NCBI RefSeq assembly: GCF_963676685.1
Contig: NC_092345.1
Span: 74,265,960 to 74,329,959 of the forward strand
Direction of reading: 5' to 3'
From: Mytilus edulis
Taxonomy: Eukaryota; Mollusca; Bivalvia; Mytilida; Mytilidae
Length of the DNA stretch: 64,000 bases
Below are positions 1 through 12,400 of the stretch, piece after piece. Made by a program: the position numbers and the translations under genes. The first letter of the stretch is position 1, and each line of letters opens with the position of its first letter. The notes under the pieces were generated by a model. That model saw only the letters and a program-made list of their open reading frames with translations. It was not told the DNA's origin and did no database searches.

Positions 1-430
1 TTTTACCGCCAGTTGCAAACGTTTTACAAGGACAAACTTTACCATCATTTAATCATTTAGTATCTCCATATGGTGGACAAAATAGTACGAACGGTCAAAT
101 GTTTTTACCAACCAGTGTCTCAACAAGTCCGATCACAACATCAGTTATGACGACTATGTCAAATCAATCACATTTGATAAACATATATGGTGATCACAAA
201 GTTTTAAATCCAGATAAATCAGTATTCCAGGATCCATTAGTGGTTCAGTGCTGTAGTGAAGTAACCATCACAACACCTACAGTTACAACAACAGTTAGTC
301 GAACTGAAGTAACTGCATCTGTATCAAATGTTTCCAGAGACAGGTCAAAACTACTTGAAGACTCAAGAACAGTAGTTGTTCCATTTGGTTGGAGTCGTGT
401 TGTAGTGGATAATTCTATAATATATTACAG
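1..430 (+). CDS. MBD5: MBD5-like coding exon ending inside the MBD (5' edge not seen)
   Basis: The reading frame (codons starting at base 3) is open from the left edge. It ends at the donor CAG|GTAGGA after two bases of a codon. The last residues (VPFGWSRVVVDNSIIYY) are the start of the MBD fold, with the usual GW and YY positions. The exon is mostly Thr/Ser/Val-rich low complexity before that. An acceptor lying inside the window cannot be ruled out, but none is needed. Confidence 0.85.
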
Positions 431-3400
431 GTAGGATAATTCTATAATTTACAACAGGTACAAATGTAGGATAATTCTATTATAATATAATATTACAGGT
501 AGAATATCGTCATTATCATGGAACATACATATTTAGATTGGTCATGTTTACACAGCCTATAGATATATAATATAATAGCATAAAACTTTGCTGATATGTA
601 ATTGGAAAAAAAATGATGCAGAGCTAAGTTTCACATACATTGACATATATCTGTGTATAATTTAAATCATTTGGAATGTCAATGAATGTTATTTGCTTTA
701 TTTGGTATCTTTTATATACATGATATAAGTAATTGCTATGCTATTTATCTGAATTTGGAAATTCACTCTGTTCAAAGCAAATTTATGTCTTTATCTTCAT
801 GTATATAGCTTGCTTTCAAAGACAGAAAAGTAGAAAAGAAAAGCTAGCAAAATTTTTTTTTGCAAAATTTTATGAGAGGTAAAATTAAGTGATTAGGATC
901 ACACAATTCATTGGAAAGCCTCAACCTAATTAAATCATTAGTAAGTACTGTGTGAGTCTGTGTCAATAGGCAATCAACATAAATAATGGAAAAACAAGTA
1001 CAGTGGTATACAATAAATATTCTTTACATACAATCATTTGCTATATATTTGATATAAATCTTTGTGGGTTTTTTTCACAACAGACTGCTCAATCATTTGT
1101 ACATACATGACATAAGAAGCATGGTTAAATTGCTGTTTCAGTGTATTCATCAACAAATATAAAAAAAAAATAGAAATCAATGGTTCAATCAATTTTCTAA
1201 CTTACATAACCTAGATTGTATCGTAACATATGTTCTGTTAAATCACACGATAACTGTATACTTTATAGTTTCTTTGAAATGACCTGAAATTTGTTTAAAA
1301 GAAACACATGTTAGAACTTAATACAGTAGTAAAATAGTTGTAACGAAAAGTATTTTAACAAAATTTACCATTTCAAGCTTTATCTTAAAGATTCAACAAG
1401 TTGTGATATATTTTTCTAATGACATGTTATGCATGAATAGGTTCACAGGGTTATTAACATGATTAAGGAGAAGCTGAACTCATTCAGTCATTGTGGAGTC
1501 AATATACTGTTTTCCAACTACCGTCAACTTTTACAAAACTGTTGTTTGGATGAATATTGATGAAAAATATCATACCAAGGCTAGGATTGCAAATGTCTTT
1601 TCTTTTAAAAATAAAAGTGTTGGAAAAGGTAATTTATAGGTACCCATGTCTTTCATTGTCTGTGGCAAGGACAATATAAAAGTAGCTGAATATGGACTTC
1701 AATTTTTAACCGGATTTTTGTGACAAAAATGTTGGTTATTGATTTGGGGATGTACGGCGGGCAGCCGGGCGGTCGGTCGGGCGGGCTGGCGGGCGGCAAT
1801 CAAATGTTGTCCGTGCATTAACTCATGAACCGTTCAACCAAAGCTTTTAAAATTTTAATATGTTATTACTGACAACTATACGAAGGTCAAGTTCAATAAT
1901 GGCGATTTTGACTTTTACCGTTCAGGAGTTATGGTTCTTGAAAGGCGGCAATCAAATGTTGTCCGTGCATTAACTCATGAACCGTTCAACCAAAGCTTTT
2001 AAAATTTTAATATGTTATTACTGACAACTATACGGAGGTCAAGTTCAATAATTTCGATTTTGACTTTTACCGTTCAGGAGTTATGGTTCTTGAAAGATTG
2101 AAAAATGGAGTTTTCAGTCGTGTCCGTGCATTTACTCATGAACTGTTCTACCAAAGCTTCCCAAATTTTAATATGTTGTTACTGATAACAGAATGGAGGT
2201 CAAGTTTAATAATGACGATTTTGACTTTTACCGTTCAGGAGTTATGGTTCTTGAAAGATTGAAAAATGGAGTTTCCAGTCGTGTCCGTGCATTTATGCAT
2301 GAACTGTTCTTCCAAAGCTTCCGAAATTTTAATTTGCTGTTACTGATGACAAAATGGAGGTCAAGTTCAATAATGACAATTTTGACTTTTACCGTTCAGG
2401 AATTATGGTTCTTGAAAGATTGAAAAATGGTGTTTCCCGTCGTGTCCATGCATTTTCTCATGAACCATTCAACCAAAGCTTTTGAAATTTTAATATGTTG
2501 TTACTGATGACAAAATAGAGGTCAAGTTCCATAATGACGATTTTGACTTTTACTGTTCAGGAGTTATGGTTCTTGAAAGATCGTAAAATGGCGTTTCCAT
2601 TCACGTTGTTGCATTTACTCATGAACCATTCAATCTAAGCTTTTCAAATATTATTATTTCAAAATGTTGATACTGATGACAAAATAGAGGTCAAATTTGA
2701 TATTGATGATTTTCACTTTCACCATTCATCAGTAATGATATCATCTGATATTGCCAGGACACAAATAAATGTAAATAAATCCGGTTTGCTGTCGTTGTGA
2801 CAGCCTCTTGTTTTTCTGTAAATTATATTTAAAGTTATCAGTAATAACTATTCGAATTTAAAGGCAATTTATAAAGTTACAATCTGGTTTTTATACGACC
2901 GCAAATTTTGAAAAAATTTTCGTCGTATATTGCTATCACGTTGGCGTCGGCGTCGTCGTCGTCGTCGTCCGGCGTCCGAATACTTTTAGTTTTCGCATTC
3001 TTACTTTAGTAAAAGTGAATGGAAATCTATGAAATTTTAACACAAGGTTTATGACCACAAAAGGAAGGTTGGTATTGATTTTGGGAGTTTTGGTCCCAAC
3101 ATTTTAGGAATTAGGGGCCAAAAAGGGCCCAAATGAGCATTTTCTTGGTTTTCGCACTATAACTTTAGTTTAAGTTAATAGAAATCTATGAAATTTTGAC
3201 ACAAGGTTTATGACCACAAAAGAACGGTTGGGATTGATTTTGGGAGTTTTGGTCTCAACAGTTTAGGAATTAGGGGCCAAAAAAGGGCCCAAATAAGCAT
3301 TATTCTTGGTTTTCGCACAATAACATTAGTTTAAGTAAATAGAAATCAATGAAATTTAAACACAATGTTAATGACTACAAAAGGAAGGTTGGTATTGATT

Positions 3401-6400
3401 TTGGGAGTTTAGGTCCCAACATAATGGGGCCCAAAGGGTCCAAAATTAAACTTTTGTTTGATTTCATCAAAATTGAATAATTGGGGTTCTTTGATATGCT
3501 GAATCTTACTGTCATGACTGTGTATGTAGATTCTTAACTTTTGGTCCCGTTTTCAAATTGGTCTACATTAAGGTCCAAAGGGTCCAAAATTAAACTTAGT
3601 TTGATTTTGACAAAAAATGAATCAGTTAGGTTCTTTGATATGCTGAATCTAAAAATGTACTTAGATTCTTGATTATTGGCCCAGTTTTCAAGTTGGTCCA
3701 AATCGGGGTCCAAAATTAAACTTTGTTTGATTTCATCAAAAATTGAATAAATGGGGTTCTTTGATATTCCAAATCTAACTGTGTATGTAGATTCTTCATT
3801 TTTGGTCCTGTTTTCAAATTGGTCTACACTAAAGTCCAAAGAGTCCAAAATTAAACTTAGTCTGATTTTAACAAAAATTGAAATCTTGAAGTTCTTTGAT
3901 ATGCTGAATCCAAAAATGTACTTAGATTTTTTATTATGGGCCCAGTTTTCAAGTTGGTCCAAATCAGGATCTAAAATTATTATATTAAGTATTGTGTAAT
4001 AGCAAGTCTTTTCAATTGCACAGTATTGCGCAATGGCAAGAAATATCTAATTGCACAATATTGTGAAATATCAAAAAAAAAAATAATTAGAGTTATCTTT
4101 CTTTGTCCAGAATAGTAAGCAAGAAATATCTAATTGCAAAATATTGTGCAATAGCAAGATTTTTTTTTAATTGGAGTTATCTTTCTTTGTCCAGAATCAA
4201 CTTAAATCTTTGTTATATACAATATACAATGTATATTCACTTTTTACTACCAACTGATAAATTAAAATAATCTTTACCATTCAGTGATAACAAGCAGTTT
4301 TTTTACATCTTAATATTTTATGATGTATTTAAATGAGTAGTTATTGTTGCAAACTCCATTAGAAATTTTAATTGAGATTAGTTTTGGAATAAGGGAAAGG
4401 GGGATGTGATTAAAAAAATTGGGTTCAATTTTTCTCATTTGAAATTTCATAAATAAAAAAGAAAATTTCTTCAAATATTTTTTTGAGAGGATTAATATTC
4501 AACAGCATAGTGAATTGCTCTAAGAGAAACAAAAATTTTAAGTTCATTAGAACACATTCATTCTGTGTCAGAAACCTATGCTGTGTCAACTATTTAATCA
4601 CAATCCAAATTTAGAGCTGAATCCAGCTTGAATGTTGTGTCCATACTTGCCCTAACCGTTCAGGGTTCAACCTCTGCGGTCGTATAAAGCTACGCCCTGC
4701 GGAGCATCTGGTTGCTTTTATGATAACCACCATGGTACAGTTGTATAAGTTTGAATACAGGAATGTAAAGAGATGGAGGATTGAATGTGTTTAGTAAACA
4801 TTTGGTAAAATGGTAAACAGAATGGCTTTTGTACTGAAAATGTTTATTTCTTGCTTAGCTATCTGAAAGGCATTTGTGTCTGAAATTATCTTCTTTTGTG
4901 CAATCAGTGGTTGAATTTGAATAAAGAAGATAATAATTCTTCTAGGAATCCCTATGTCTTTATTAGTCAAAAGGTTTACTTCACTAAAACATGATGTCAT
5001 TTGTTTTTAATGGTTTCATTATTTATTGATCAATAGCTCTGTAAGCAACACATGTATTGAAATCTTACATATATGACATATGAGTATTTTAAAATTGTCT
5101 TGACTTTTTTATATTTTCAGTCCTAGTAATGTCCCATTAAAGTCACCAATGGATATAGCTAAATACCTGACCACTGAAGGAACTTGCAAGTGTGGACTAG
5201 AATGTCCTGTATTGATCAACAAAGTGTTTAATTTTGATGTAGGAATTCTTTCTAGGATGTGGACATTAGATATAGACTGTCCTAAAGATTTGACTAAACT
5301 TTGTAACCATAAACGGAAAATGTTGGCTATGGCAGCATATCATACAAACTACTCAATATCATCATCCCAGTTCTCAGATACTGTATCTGTCAATTCTCTG
5401 AGTGGAAATATTCCAAGTACAACTGTTAGTAAAACTAAAACAGGTTTGTAAATCTGCAAAATCTTGTAAATGTAAAAAGGTGTTATAAAAAAAAAAAATG
5501 ATTTACTCTGTCTTCAATAGAAAGGACATGAAGTTTTCTGGTCAGTGTATCTGTCTGTTCGTATGTCTTCAATAGAAAGGGCATGAAGTTTTCTGGTCAG
5601 TGTATCTGTCTGTTCGTATGTCTTCAATAGAAAGGACATGAAGTTTTCTGGTCAGTGTATCTGTCTGTTCGTATGTCTTCAATACAAAGGGCATGAAGTT
5701 TTCTGGTCAGTGTATCTGTCTGTTTGTAACGGTCATTTATAAAATTTGAGGGATATGGTGTGATTGCCAATCAGACAACTATACACCAGAGTCTAACTTA
5801 AAACTATTAGACATGTTTGTTATGATGTGAATTTTTTAGAATGTATTCCAATTTAAGGTTTTCATGGTTTTGGTCCATATTAAGCATGTTTTAAAGTGGT
5901 TGATTCGGATTTTACAGTTCACTGTCAGACAAATGTCAGATTAGACTTTAAAAAAGGAAACATTGGTATAGTCATGATAGTTGTAGATATTAAAATGTTT
6001 ACTGTCATAATGAGTTACTAAGCATTAGTCCTAGAACATCAAACAAGCACCAATCATCAAATTCATAACAAATAAATTGTTTCTTAGTTTCTTTATTTCA
6101 AAGTTTCAATAGTGCAGAATCAAACAGATTTTTTTTATATTTGTACTTGACATAAGTGAATTGACCTTAATGACTGAACATGTTGAATACATGAAAATTT
6201 ATCTTGCAGAATTGTCAACTGATGTTCAACTACAAATTTACAATAGTGATTGGGATAAATTTTTTATAAAACAACATGAAAAATAATAAAGTCTTTTGAC
6301 AAAAGATATACAAACATGTGTCATATTATTGATATAATCTTCTTTTATTAGTTTTTGAAAAAAAATATAGAAAAAGAAAAAAATGTATTATTCACTATTA

Positions 6401-9400
6401 TTGATCTTTAGTTTAATCATTAATACATGAACAGCAAAATTTTAAGTCATTTATGTAAATACTCTTTACTTTATGACTACATCATAGCTGGAAATATGGA
6501 CACGGTCTTAAACTAGAAAGCGGTTGACTTAAAATAAAAAAGATGCAATGGGGAATTCTAACTCCTTTCTAAAAAGAGGCAACATATTGGAGAAACAAAT
6601 AAAAACGCAGCTATTTATTGCTATTTATTGACAGTAGTACTTCATATATATATATCATTTTTATGTGTTCTCTTTTCATGATTTAATGATTGAAAATATT
6701 GATAATCTACCTTTAGCATGTTTAGAAGTCTATGCAGACATTCTGCGCATATCTTATCTGTAGGTTTTTCTCAAGCAAGGTTGGCCATAAAACAGTACAA
6801 ATCTTAATGAATAGAAAATAAGGGGTAGAATAAAAAAAAACATGTCACAAAACAGTTTCTAGTAGATAATAAATGTTTTATCATGTTTATTGAGCTTGAC
6901 ATTTTTTATATATTATTCCACGTTCTGTGTTTTGAATATTGATCAGAATGATTAACTTTTTTAGATCAAAAGAAGAAAACCAAAAGTAAAATAGTAAAAC
7001 CAGTTCCTTATGATGGTGTGTTAGTTTCACAGCTGATAGCAGAGAGAGACAAGATTAAGAAGACAGACACAGAAATTTCTGATATAGTATATAATCCGCA
7101 TAATTTGGCTGAAAGCAAAGTGCATAGTGAAATATCATATAACACAAACACAAGCATTCCAAAAAAACCTCATTACAATCATTTACATAGTGTCACTCAA
7201 GGAAACCAACCATTAAGTTCAGTCACAAATATTGTTCCTGTTACAAGTCAGTCAAATGACAACATAACACAAAACTTGTTTGAAAATATTCAAAAGGCTA
7301 CCACTATAAGTATTGAAGCACTTGATAATTATAATTCACAGACTAGAATATCAGATAATTATAATTCACAGACTAGAATATCAGATAATTATAATTCACA
7401 GACTAGAATATCAGATAATTATAATTCACAGACTAGAATATCAGATAATTATAATTCACAGACTAGAATATCAGATAATTATAATTCACAGACTAGAATA
7501 TCAGATAATTATAATTCACAGACTAGAATATCAGACACTCTCAGGTCTGTTGGTATACCTATCAGTGAAGCAAATGTTGAGTTTTCTAACAATAAATCTG
7601 ACAGTATATCATCTCAAGAAACAGTGATTGATAAAAAGCCTGAAGCATTGTTATCTGGAGATGAGAATGTAAAATCAAATAGTACGTTAAAAGTTTTTAC
7701 ACACGGTGAAATTCCACAAAGTATTCGCGTAGATTCTACAGTAATGGATGTGACAGATAATACATCTGGTGACAATGAAATATCATCAAGTCTGGAAGAT
7801 AATGTAATATCCCAGGAGAAAGAAACCAGAAAAGTGCTCTCTTCTGAACATGTTGTTTTATCCAAATTAGATAAAGATACTCCATGTATAGAGGAGAAAA
7901 TAGAAATTGATATATCACTGAATGATGAGATTTTGAAAAATAGAGATGATGAAACCCAAGTGAAACCCAGTAGTTCTACATGTAACAGTGTTTCTACTGC
8001 CAACCAATCAAACAAAACCATTGTACCCAATAACCAAACTGACAATTCTGTATCTGAAAAACCAGCTATTGATATAGAAAATAACCGTATTATATTGGAA
8101 AATGAAATGAAGTGTACAGGTAATTCTACATCATCTGCTGAAACAAAAAGGATAATAGATGCCCCAGAAATTACGGATGAAATTTCTGTGACTACAACTA
8201 GCCAATCAGCAGCTATCATTAGTAAAAGTGATTCAAATACATCTTCAAATAGAGACTTATCTAATAAGTCAATCTCTCTATCTTCAGAAAAGACGACTTG
8301 CAACATTAGTACCTTGTCATCGGTAACTAATGATTCACAAACTTCTTTGTCAACATTAAACGAAAGTAATAACATTACTCAACTGTCATCTTCTTTGGGC
8401 ATTATAAAGGACACAAACTTAACAGCTACTGAAGCATTGATTAACACTGTGGCTTCAAATACACAAACAACTAATGTTACTAGTTCTGTTCAGCAAACTA
8501 CTAAAACAGAGGGGAAACCTGATTGTCGTGATTTGAGAATTTCTGTGCCTAGTACTATTGTCACTTCAATATTATCAAGTATTAATGCTGTAAAAGGGCA
8601 TGAAATGGGAGAAAAGATTTCTCCACGATCAACACAAAAACCAACATCAAAGCAGCAGAAAGGGGGCAGCACAAGTTATGGAGGTACAGCATCATCAAGA
8701 AAATCACCTAAACCTCCAGCATCATACGATTCCTTTTCAATGTACCAGTTAAGATATCCCATGATGCATGGAGCATTTCCACCTGTTTCAAGTTCTCAAA
8801 TGAATCCTTTCGGCTTAAACCCATTTACAGGACAGCTTATGACTCCCGGAATGTTTAACTTCCCTCCTTATCCAATGATGAATGATGCTTGGATGGATCC
8901 AAAAATACCAATAAGGAAGAAATCTCCAAAAACCAACAAGAAAGAAAAAGTGAAAAAGAAAGTCAATTGTGTATATGACAGTGACACACCACCTCCAAAT
9001 GTAGACGTAAGTCAGTTACAGGATCATGGAAAAGGTCCAATTCCTAAAGTTTCAACATCAGCATCTTTCATGGATGATCCATCTGCATTTTTGGCAGAAC
9101 AAACAGTGCTTATAAGTAGTTCATTAACCTCTAGTTCATCTAGCCCAGCAAAAAAGTCCAAGAATCCTAAGAAAGAGGATAAGAATGACACAGTTGATGG
9201 GGATGTTAAGACTGCTATTGTTTCGTCTAGTAAAGTGAGTAGCACTAAAACTGCAACTTCAATGTCAGTTTCAACACCATTTACATTCAGTAGTGCATCA
9301 CATGGTATGGTTGTGACTAATAGTACTAGCCTCTCAAAGGTTGGATCTGCGTTTAAAAATAAACCCTGGGGATTACCAATCCCAATTTCAGAATCTCATT

Positions 9401-12400
9401 CCATATTGGATTGTAATGAATCAGATATGTTCACAGAAGATCGATGTGAATCCTTGTCTCCAGATTCAGGTAATGAAGGCCTTTCTATGAATGAGACAAT
9501 TACTCCTAGCTCTGTTGTTCATCATACTGCCACAATACTTTCTAAGGAGAAAAAAGCAGAATCTCATTCCGATCAGAATACGATACAGAACAATAAAATA
9601 TTAGATATTTTGTCAAATGCTAAGAAAGGTTTTCCACCTGTAGGTCAATCTGTTAAAAAGATTTCACCAAAAAAAATTGTAACTAACGTGACGTCATCAT
9701 CTATGACTCAACCAGCTGTCAAATCTTTTTCTAGTCGAAGTGCAATACAACAGGTGCTTAGCAGTGCAAAATCAAATGAGTTTCCAGCAAGTTCATTACT
9801 GTCTGCAGCTGCTAGAGCTCAAATGGCTCAACAAACGATGAATTTCCCAATAATTCCATCATCAGTAACACAGACACAGTTACCGTATGTTAGTCAAGTT
9901 AAGACAAGTATTGCAATGGGCAACAATGTATCACTGGTATCAGCTGATGGGAGTACTTTTCTTGCTACACAATCTAACACAGGAATGTTAAGTTCAGCAA
10001 AACTACAAGGAAGTAATCCAAAGAGTGACATTGTCTCTGGACATGAATCTGTTGCTAAATTGTTGAGACAGCCGATTAACCTGAATAGAAATGCTCTAAA
10101 AGGCATTGATCCTATCATTAGTAAACCTCAAACTTCAGAAAAGTCATTGAATAGTTCCGTATTAGCAACAACAGTATTAAATGTGAATTCCAAAACAGTT
10201 GAGTCTGTCCCACGGGTTTCAGTAAATTCTGTTACCATTCCTAATTCTGTACCATCAAATATAACAAGTAGTTTACCCCATATATTGCCAAATTTATCTG
10301 GATTACCGCAGAATTTAGGACAACCACTGATGAATATTATTGGCAATAACTTGGGAATGAATTTACTTCAGAATGGACAAGTCATACTGCCAGAACAGAA
10401 TGGCATAACAATCCCACAAAACAATGTTCAGTGTATTCCACTTCAAAATGACCATCAGACACATGCATTTGTAAATATGGATAATACAAATCAAACCATT
10501 CATGGAATTATGACAGGAGCAAATACAATGGCCAGTGTATCTAACAAGAATGCTACACAGGTATTACCTCCTGAATCTCAGCCTAATTTGGTGAAAACAA
10601 CAGAAATGCCAAATATCACAAAAATGTCTGTTAATTATGGTGATCAGTTGCTACAGCAACAAACTATACAATCAGCCAATGGACAAATGGTTCTTATGCC
10701 AAATTTACATATGCCATTGATGCAGTATCTGGGAGCAAATTCGTTGCCAGTGAATATGAATATGGATAAAAATACAATTCCTCAGTTATGTAATATGCCA
10801 GACTTACAAATGCTTAATGGACAAGTGCAGATTGGGTTATCCCAAGTGGGAGCACCTTTAAACGTGATGAATGTTCAGCAACAAGTATGGAACAACTTAA
10901 ATACAGGAAATCTGACAGCCATGCAAATACAAACATTACAATTACAGCAACAGTTACTCCAGCAAATTCAACAGCTTCAAGATATGCAGTCATTGATAAG
11001 TCAGTTTAGTCTCCAAGGTAACAGCTTACCTGTCACAACTAGTGCCAACAGTAACATTGCCATGACAACAAAGGAAAATCCCATAACAGGCAAAGATACT
11101 CCTGAAACAATGGTATCCATTGTGTCTACTACATGTCAGGAAAGTCCAGGAAATGATGAAGACGGATCTGGCAATTCAGAAGATAAAGGAACTTGCACTG
11201 ATTTTGATGAGGGTGACGATGACTCCAATTATGTGAACACTATAGAGGAAGACAGTGAGGAGTATAGTGGAGATGTTGCTGACACAACATGTGGTCAATC
11301 ATCACCCATGGAAAGAGATGAAGATGAAGAAGATGTTCAGGTAGAAAATTCATATGATACTAATACCTCGGAAATCGAAACGGACAGTGAAAACTCTGGT
11401 GCTTTTCATGGTCTAAGAAATACATTAAGTGGTGCTAGTAGTAATTGTAGCACTCGGGAAAATCTGACAGAAAATGTCAGTATGTGCCATACAAACTATA
11501 CAAGTGAACCGGTGAATCTTGTTTCTATTAAAAAACAAGACAATTTATGTGTGAATGTATGTACTAGTAGTAGTGGTGTAGTAGATTCATCTGTCATGTC
11601 ATCTAAAAACCAATCAAAATATAAAACTTCAACACAATCTTCAATAAAGAAACACAGTTCTGAACAACCTTTTTATTCAACAGAGACATTAGATGTATCT
11701 GTGCCTTCGTGTGTTTCTTCTATATCCAATTCTCCAGTTAATCTGTCATGTCAGACCCGAAACATGGGAAAGGATCCTGATCAGAATGTCATACAACCCA
11801 GTGAAAATGAGGCTGTTAATATGTCACAGAAAAGAAGTTTGGAGGAGGAAGAAATTGATGTCACAGGTAATTTTAGTAATAACATAATAGAAATGTTCTT
11901 TATAATGAAAGTATCAAGTCATGTAAAGTGCAAGTATAATAATGATAAGAAGTTATTTTAACTTCAGTATAATAGTCCTGGGCATTGTAATTGTTATATA
12001 ACCTTATAGGGTAACTATAATCCTTATTCCTATCGTTAATTATCCATTTTTAGATGGTCACCATCTTACGGTGTTTATATATCTCAACTTGTACGATTCG
12101 CTCGTGTATGTAACAATGTTTTAGATTTTAACGAGAGAAATTTATGTATTACTGAAAAATTATTACACCAGGGTTTTCGATATCACAAACTAGTCAAAAC
12201 ATTTACTAAATTTTATCATCGGTGTAAGGACATCATTCCTAAATATAGCTCAACATGCAGACTTCTTATACGTTCAGGTATTTCACATCCAATTTTTTAT
12301 GGAAATATTCTTTATAAAGCACAAAAATGTCAGTATTCACCTCAGAAACTAACAAAACCTTTAAATAGACTTATCAAGAACATGAAGAAGGGATATAGTT

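Noticed and set aside
1740-1800. GC-rich island as a possible CpG-island promoter
   Set aside because: It is a run of GGCGGGC-type motifs at the start of a repeat element inside an intron, not a promoter.
3534-3962. Overlapping plus- and minus-strand ORFs with repeated QLENW/SKNF peptides
   Set aside because: Internal tandem units of the TTTATACGACCGCA element read in two directions; no gene signal.
5149-5451. Separate small gene starting at the ATG at 5149
   Set aside because: The frame continues upstream in phase through the acceptor at 5120 into the MBD start in the previous exon; the ATG is internal.
7614-8375. 253-codon minus-strand ORF opposite the MBD5-like exon
   Set aside because: Antisense shadow of a low-complexity Ser/Thr/Glu-rich coding exon; the plus-strand frame is phased with MBD and PWWP exons.
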